A stretch of DNA of 64,000 bases from JBBDMW01 sp040878005 (lineage in GTDB: Bacteria; Chloroflexota; Dehalococcoidia; Lucifugimonadales; Lucifugimonadaceae), in contig JBBDMW010000036.1 in the NCBI GenBank assembly GCA_040878005.1, forward strand, positions 24,729-88,728. Direction: 5' to 3'. The notes beneath the pieces are model-generated. The model worked only from the letters and a program-made list of their open reading frames with translations, was not told the origin of the DNA and ran no database searches. Both the position numbers and the translations under genes were made by a program. Every line of letters begins with the position of its first letter. Within the stretch, counting starts at the first letter, position 1. Below are positions 60,657-64,000 of this stretch, in pieces.

Positions 60657-62604
60657 GTCTCTCTTTCAGGGCATCGAGGTACTGGCCAAAGTCTTCCCTT
60701 GTACGGAGCCTGCCCAGCTTCTCAAACTCTCGTTCCAGGCCCCTTATCACGTGTTCCATGGTGATCGGCGTTCCGGCCTCCGCCGCAAGGAACGCGCCGG
60801 CCAGTGCGGCGTTTCGTATATTGCCGCCGGTGATCTTGAACTGCCTCGCCAGGAAGTCCACGTCTATATCCTCTGTTGGAGCTGCCTCCGGAAATGACAG
60901 CTTCCAAATCCTTCGCCGTTCTTCCTCCCCTGGCACAGGGAAGTCGATGGAGACGTGAATCCGCCTCATAAACGCATGATCAATGTTGCCCTGCAGGTTG
61001 GTGGCCAGGATGACAATGCCTTCGTACATCTCGAGTCGTTGCAGGAGATAGGCCACTTCGATGTTGGCGTAACGGTCATGGGCATCGCTCACCTCGGAGC
61101 GCTTGCCGAATAGCGCATCGGCCTCATCAAAGAACAGCACAAGGTTGCTTGCTGACGCCGCATCGAAGATTTGCTCGAGGTTTTTCTCGGTTTCCCCGAT
61201 GTACTTACTCACAACCGACGAAAGGTCGATCCGGTACATGTCCAATTTCAATTCGGCAGCCAGTATCTCCGCCGCCAGCGTCTTACCGGTGCCGGACGGC
61301 CCTGAGAACAACGACACCACACCGGCTGAAGGCACCGGCCTGAATTCCCAAGTGTCATATACCGTGCTGCGGTGCCTGTAACGGGCAACTATCTCCCGGA
61401 GCTGCCGCTCCTGGTGGGGAGGTAGCACGAGATCATTCCAGCCGCGCCGCGGGCGTACATGAACCGCCAGCCGGTCCAGGTGACCACTCGACAGCCTGCG
61501 GACGGCGGCATCTACATCGCCGCCCATGCTGCGGGTCGCGAGGCTGACCAACCGCAGTTGCTCCCGGTTTAGGCGGTGCTGCCGCTTGGGAGGAGAGCCA
61601 GTCATATCCAGCCAGTCTTCGGAGGTCGCAGATCCGCTCTCCACCCGGTACTCGCGCCACGGCCGTGATGGCATCACATCCAGCGGAGGTTCCGTACGAG
61701 AGCTGATGGCCCACGGCAAGTGTCGCGCTCTATCGATCCACTCTGCTGCCTCTTCCGGCATGGCAGTTTCCACTTCCAGGATGATGGACAGGCCCGACAC
61801 AGACGCCTCGCGTATCGCGGCCCTCCAGGCCTGATCGGTCGAAGGCACAGGCAGGACCAGGAATCGGCTGCCTTTCAATCTCGCCACTGCGGTCTTCAGC
61901 CGGGAAGATCTATCAGCGCCGGCAACAGCAATAAGGTCGTCACCCTCCTGCCTCACCTCGCTGCTGGAGATAATCCGCGAGCGCGGCGGCAGTGATGGCT
62001 CTGGGGCATCATCGCCAGAGAGCGCCCACGCAACCCGATCGGCCAGGGAAACACTTCGCGTACCCCAAGGACCGTCACCGGTAATGGTCACCAGTTCGGC
62101 GCGGCCCAGCGCTGAGCCATCGGCCACCACTTTTGCCCCGGGGTGTTTCCACGGAAACAGCATTTCCAGGCTGGAGAGCCACAGTCGCGTGGCATTCACG
62201 TTGTCCTGCAGGTACCCCACGAGGCGCTGACGCTGTGGGCCGAGGTCCACCGCAGCGATAACCGCAAACGCCTCGGTATCCTCCTTATTCAGATGCGCAT
62301 TACGAACGATCCGGGAGAAAGTCGTGTCCTTGGTAACTGACGCGTGAAGGCGCTTGCGAAGGGCCTCCAATTGGGGCGCAAGCTTCTTTCTTGCTGGTTC
62401 AAGCTGGCTGGCAAGCGGCCCATCGAGTCCCGGCAGCTCGGCCAGCAGACGGTCCACTTCTTCGTCCTCAATCACCAGTCCTGCGAAATCGCGCGGGGGC
62501 ACACCGGACAGCCGCCTGAGCACAGCGTGATACTGGAGAAGCCCATTTGCAAAGACTTCCCAGGCATCAGGCTCGTGTGGAGTCATCAACTGTTCCCGGT
62601 TCAT
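60637..62604 (-). CDS. eCIS AAA+ ATPase (Afp15-type)
   Basis: A 655-residue ATPase. The N-terminal 400 residues are helical and include a degenerate nucleotide-binding-like part; the C-terminal AAA+ module has Walker A GPSGTGKT near residue 435, Walker B LFFDEADALFGKRSEV, and sensor segments VILATNLQGNIDHAFMRRI. Such ATPases are conserved in injection-system loci and are needed for assembly, perhaps for loading or unfolding cargo. The start is ATG 62604; a second in-frame ATG at residue 7 is possible. It begins the transcript that ends with the DUF4255 cap gene. Confidence 0.93.
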   Translation of the reverse strand: MNREQLMTPHEPDAWEVFANGLLQYHAVLRRLSGVPPRDFAGLVIEDEEVDRLLAELPGLDGPLASQLEPARKKLAPQLEALRKRLHASVTKDTTFSRIVRNAHLNKEDTEAFAVIAAVDLGPQRQRLVGYLQDNVNATRLWLSSLEMLFPWKHPGAKVVADGSALGRAELVTITGDGPWGTRSVSLADRVAWALSGDDAPEPSLPPRSRIISSSEVRQEGDDLIAVAGADRSSRLKTAVARLKGSRFLVLPVPSTDQAWRAAIREASVSGLSIILEVETAMPEEAAEWIDRARHLPWAISSRTEPPLDVMPSRPWREYRVESGSATSEDWLDMTGSPPKRQHRLNREQLRLVSLATRSMGGDVDAAVRRLSSGHLDRLAVHVRPRRGWNDLVLPPHQERQLREIVARYRHRSTVYDTWEFRPVPSAGVVSLFSGPSGTGKTLAAEILAAELKLDMYRIDLSSVVSKYIGETEKNLEQIFDAASASNLVLFFDEADALFGKRSEVSDAHDRYANIEVAYLLQRLEMYEGIVILATNLQGNIDHAFMRRIHVSIDFPVPGEEERRRIWKLSFPEAAPTEDIDVDFLARQFKITGGNIRNAALAGAFLAAEAGTPITMEHVIRGLEREFEKLGRLRTREDFGQYLDALKERRDAPPN

Positions 62605-63087
62605 ACCTTGAGAAGGTTCTCCATTTGGAGTGAGCTAGATTGTGTCAAACTCAATGCAGCATAGCTGGATTGATGCTGACGTGAACATCACGTATGCACG
62701 CCGCTTTACTGGCATAACGTTGTGTTGAGTTCTCGCAAGCCGACGCCATTCCTATTAGACAATCGCTGCTTGCAGGAATGACAGAACCATACGATAGGCA
62801 ATGCTTGGAAATGCTGAACAATCTTTGAATAAGCTCACTCCAAGACTGAACGGATCGGAAATCAGTGACGCTTCCTGCGTAAACCCAGTTGAGCCACGTC
62901 GATCGTTTTCGGCGTGCACTCTCAATGTCCAATACTTCAGGGGTTGGGGAACCGTTACAAGTACGAGAGGCCTGCCGCAACACCCCTGGCAATTAACAGG
63001 ACACACGGACCGGACAAAGCTTGACCATCGTGAAGCCTTCGTCCATCCCATCCCAAAGTCATACCGGCGCCGGTTAACACCCCATCT
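62605..63087. other. Non-coding stretch between the eCIS locus and carbonic anhydrase
   Basis: Several overlapping open frames exist on both strands, but none has a ribosome site, recognisable protein motifs or coding-like composition. The base composition is lower in GC than that of the neighbours. No repeat, tRNA or integrase remnant was seen that would mark an insertion boundary. Confidence 0.5.
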
Positions 63088-63588
63088 TTACCTGACGATG
63101 ACCACTCTAACCGACCCTGTTTCCACTTCATATATGGCACCCGATATCGGTACATCGGCGGGGATCAGATCAGACTCCCTCAGAGCCTCAACGTCATCCA
63201 GGACGCTTTGCTCAAGATCATTAAACGGCAGCCAATCCAGCTCCGTGGCGTCCACTCCCAGGTCGTCTTTCACCTTCCTGGTGATGTCTGTATTCGTGAC
63301 AGTGGCCAGCCCGCAACCGGTGTGATGAATGACCACGACCTCACTGGTTCCCAGCAGACGCTGGGATATGACAATGGAGCGTATCACGTCATTAGTCGCT
63401 CGCCCTCCCGCGTTGCGGATCACATGCGCGTCACCAAGGCTCAGCCCCAGGAAACTCACTGGATCCAATCTTGCGTCCATGCATGTAACGATGGTCAGGC
63501 GCAGGGCCGGCGGCACAGGGAGACCACTGTGCTTGAATCCTCGCGCATACTGCTCATTCGCCTTGAGTAATCTTACGAAAACAGTCAT
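63088..63588 (-). CDS. Beta-class carbonic anhydrase
   Basis: A 166-residue enzyme that interconverts CO2 and bicarbonate. The zinc ligands C36, H89 and C92 are in TCMDAR and HHTGCG; the catalytic D38-R40 pair is present. Length fits the compact branch of the beta class. The ATG at 63588 lies in an AT-rich leader with GAGA 8-9 bases upstream. It is a single gene next to tRNA-Lys and not linked to the injection system by overlap. Confidence 0.93.
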   Translation of the reverse strand: MTVFVRLLKANEQYARGFKHSGLPVPPALRLTIVTCMDARLDPVSFLGLSLGDAHVIRNAGGRATNDVIRSIVISQRLLGTSEVVVIHHTGCGLATVTNTDITRKVKDDLGVDATELDWLPFNDLEQSVLDDVEALRESDLIPADVPISGAIYEVETGSVRVVIVR

Positions 63589-63727
63589 AATTTATCTCTA
63601 TATCGGTGGAATGACCCCGTTTAGAAGAATATTATGCAGCAAACATGACAAGACAATGCTCCAGACAGCCACAAACCCAAGATGAAAGACTCAGAGCAAA
63701 GGCCCTGTACCACCTGACACAAACCAG

Positions 63728-63758
63728 AACCGCCGCCCATGATCACTGGACGGCGGTT
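63728..63758 (-). terminator. Hairpin downstream of tRNA-Lys
   Basis: AACCGCCG at 63728-63735 pairs with CGGCGGTT at 63751-63758, and CCA/TGG pairs extend the stem inside. It lies 18 bases beyond the CCA end of the tRNA on the minus strand, the right place for its terminator. No long T run follows. Confidence 0.6.
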
Positions 63759-63775
63759 AGTATTTCAAGATCTTC

Positions 63776-63850
63776 TGGTGGGCCCTGAGGGATTCGAACC
63801 CTCGACCGACGGATTAAAAGTCCGCTGCTCTACCACTGAGCTAAAGGCCC
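63776..63850 (-). tRNA. trnK: tRNA-Lys (anticodon TTT)
   Basis: On the minus strand a complete cloverleaf is visible. The acceptor GGGCCTT pairs with AGGGCCC (one G-T pair), the D arm is GCTC/GAGC with loop AGTGGTAGA, the anticodon stem is GCGGA/TCCGT around loop CTTTTAA (anticodon TTT), and the T arm is GAGGG-TTCGAAT-CCCTC. The discriminator is A and the CCA end is encoded (63778-63776). Confidence 0.97.
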
Positions 63851-64000
63851 CGGCATCTAGGGTACGGCACCAATACCCGGTCGTGCCACGTGCCGACCGT
63901 TACTCCTCCCACATATCCGGGACAGTAGGCCTCCCCCTCCGCTCATTGAATCGCCCCGGGAAAGTTGGAGACTCCATTCCTTGAGAGGATGGAGTGATGA

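Noticed and set aside
62651..63325. Overlapping frames of 98-174 codons on both strands left of and over the carbonic anhydrase gene
   Set aside because: None has motifs or a ribosome site. The plus-strand frame of 174 codons runs antisense to the carbonic anhydrase gene.
63739..63984. An 81-codon open frame containing VGPEGFEPSTDGLKV-like sequence
   Set aside because: It is the reverse reading of the tRNA-Lys gene, a well-known false protein; the tRNA cloverleaf is complete on the other strand.
1..64000. CRISPR arrays, insertion sequences, integrase genes or rRNA
   Set aside because: I looked for regularly spaced repeats, transposase motifs and rRNA segments on both strands and saw none. 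The injection-system locus is not flanked by visible mobile-element remnants.

Overview
The window reads as one stretch of GC-rich bacterial chromosome. Its gene content suggests a member of the Chloroflexota, possibly a SAR202/Dehalococcoidia-like lineage. That is inference from memory of such genomes: several enolase-superfamily sugar-acid dehydratases, a transaldolase/glucose-6-phosphate isomerase fusion, and SMP-30, creatininase and neutral-ceramidase-like enzymes. No ribosomal RNA or other phylogenetic marker is present. One 10-N gap after a 16-G run (35647-35672) shows that two contigs were joined, so linkage across that point is not proven by the sequence.

Positions 1-14850 hold a catabolic island for sugars and sugar acids. 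It has a glucarate dehydratase-like enzyme cut by the left edge, a second enolase-superfamily enzyme, a creatininase-family hydrolase, and a peptide/oligosaccharide-type ABC importer (lipoprotein plus two permeases, no ATPase). Then come an MDR dehydrogenase with a family 4 glycoside hydrolase, an aldehyde dehydrogenase, a ceramidase-like hydrolase and two tandem SMP-30 lactonases.

Positions 15191-25127 form a pentose phosphate cassette on the plus strand: tkt, rpiB, tal-pgi fusion, a DUF2090-like putative aldolase, a HAD phosphatase, gnd, zwf and a small coupled ORF. It faces an FGGY sugar kinase and a galactonate dehydratase-like enolase-superfamily gene. Next is the proton-translocating transhydrogenase pntAA-pntAB-pntB (28483-31343), which connects NADPH made by the pathway to NADH and proton-motive force. 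Positions 31698-42614 are mixed: epimerases, small hypotheticals, a secreted beta-helix protein, a pirin, an M24-fold enzyme, and a striking protein that joins a Cache sensor domain to a pentameric ligand-gated ion channel-like domain.

Positions 43679-62604 encode an extracellular contractile injection system (eCIS; phage-tail-like). The main operon runs on the minus strand from sheath to baseplate: sheath, tube, tail-assembly-type protein, small DUF6760-like ORF, second tube, a 1105-residue low-complexity protein, LysM adaptor, VgrG-like spike, PAAR tip, gp25, gpJ and gpI wedge proteins. It ends with a translationally coupled membrane protein carrying zinc ribbons and a probable seven-bladed beta-propeller. 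Two DUF4157 (HExxH) proteins are encoded divergently, followed by the DUF4255 cap protein and the AAA+ ATPase. Almost all main-operon genes overlap by 4-20 bases.

The most unusual signal is at 55183-55216. A perfect X XXY YYZ slippery heptamer lies seven bases before an 8-bp GC hairpin, exactly where a -1 shift would fuse the tail-assembly protein to the small downstream ORF. This is the arrangement known for phage tail chaperones. The right end carries a beta-carbonic anhydrase and a tRNA-Lys.
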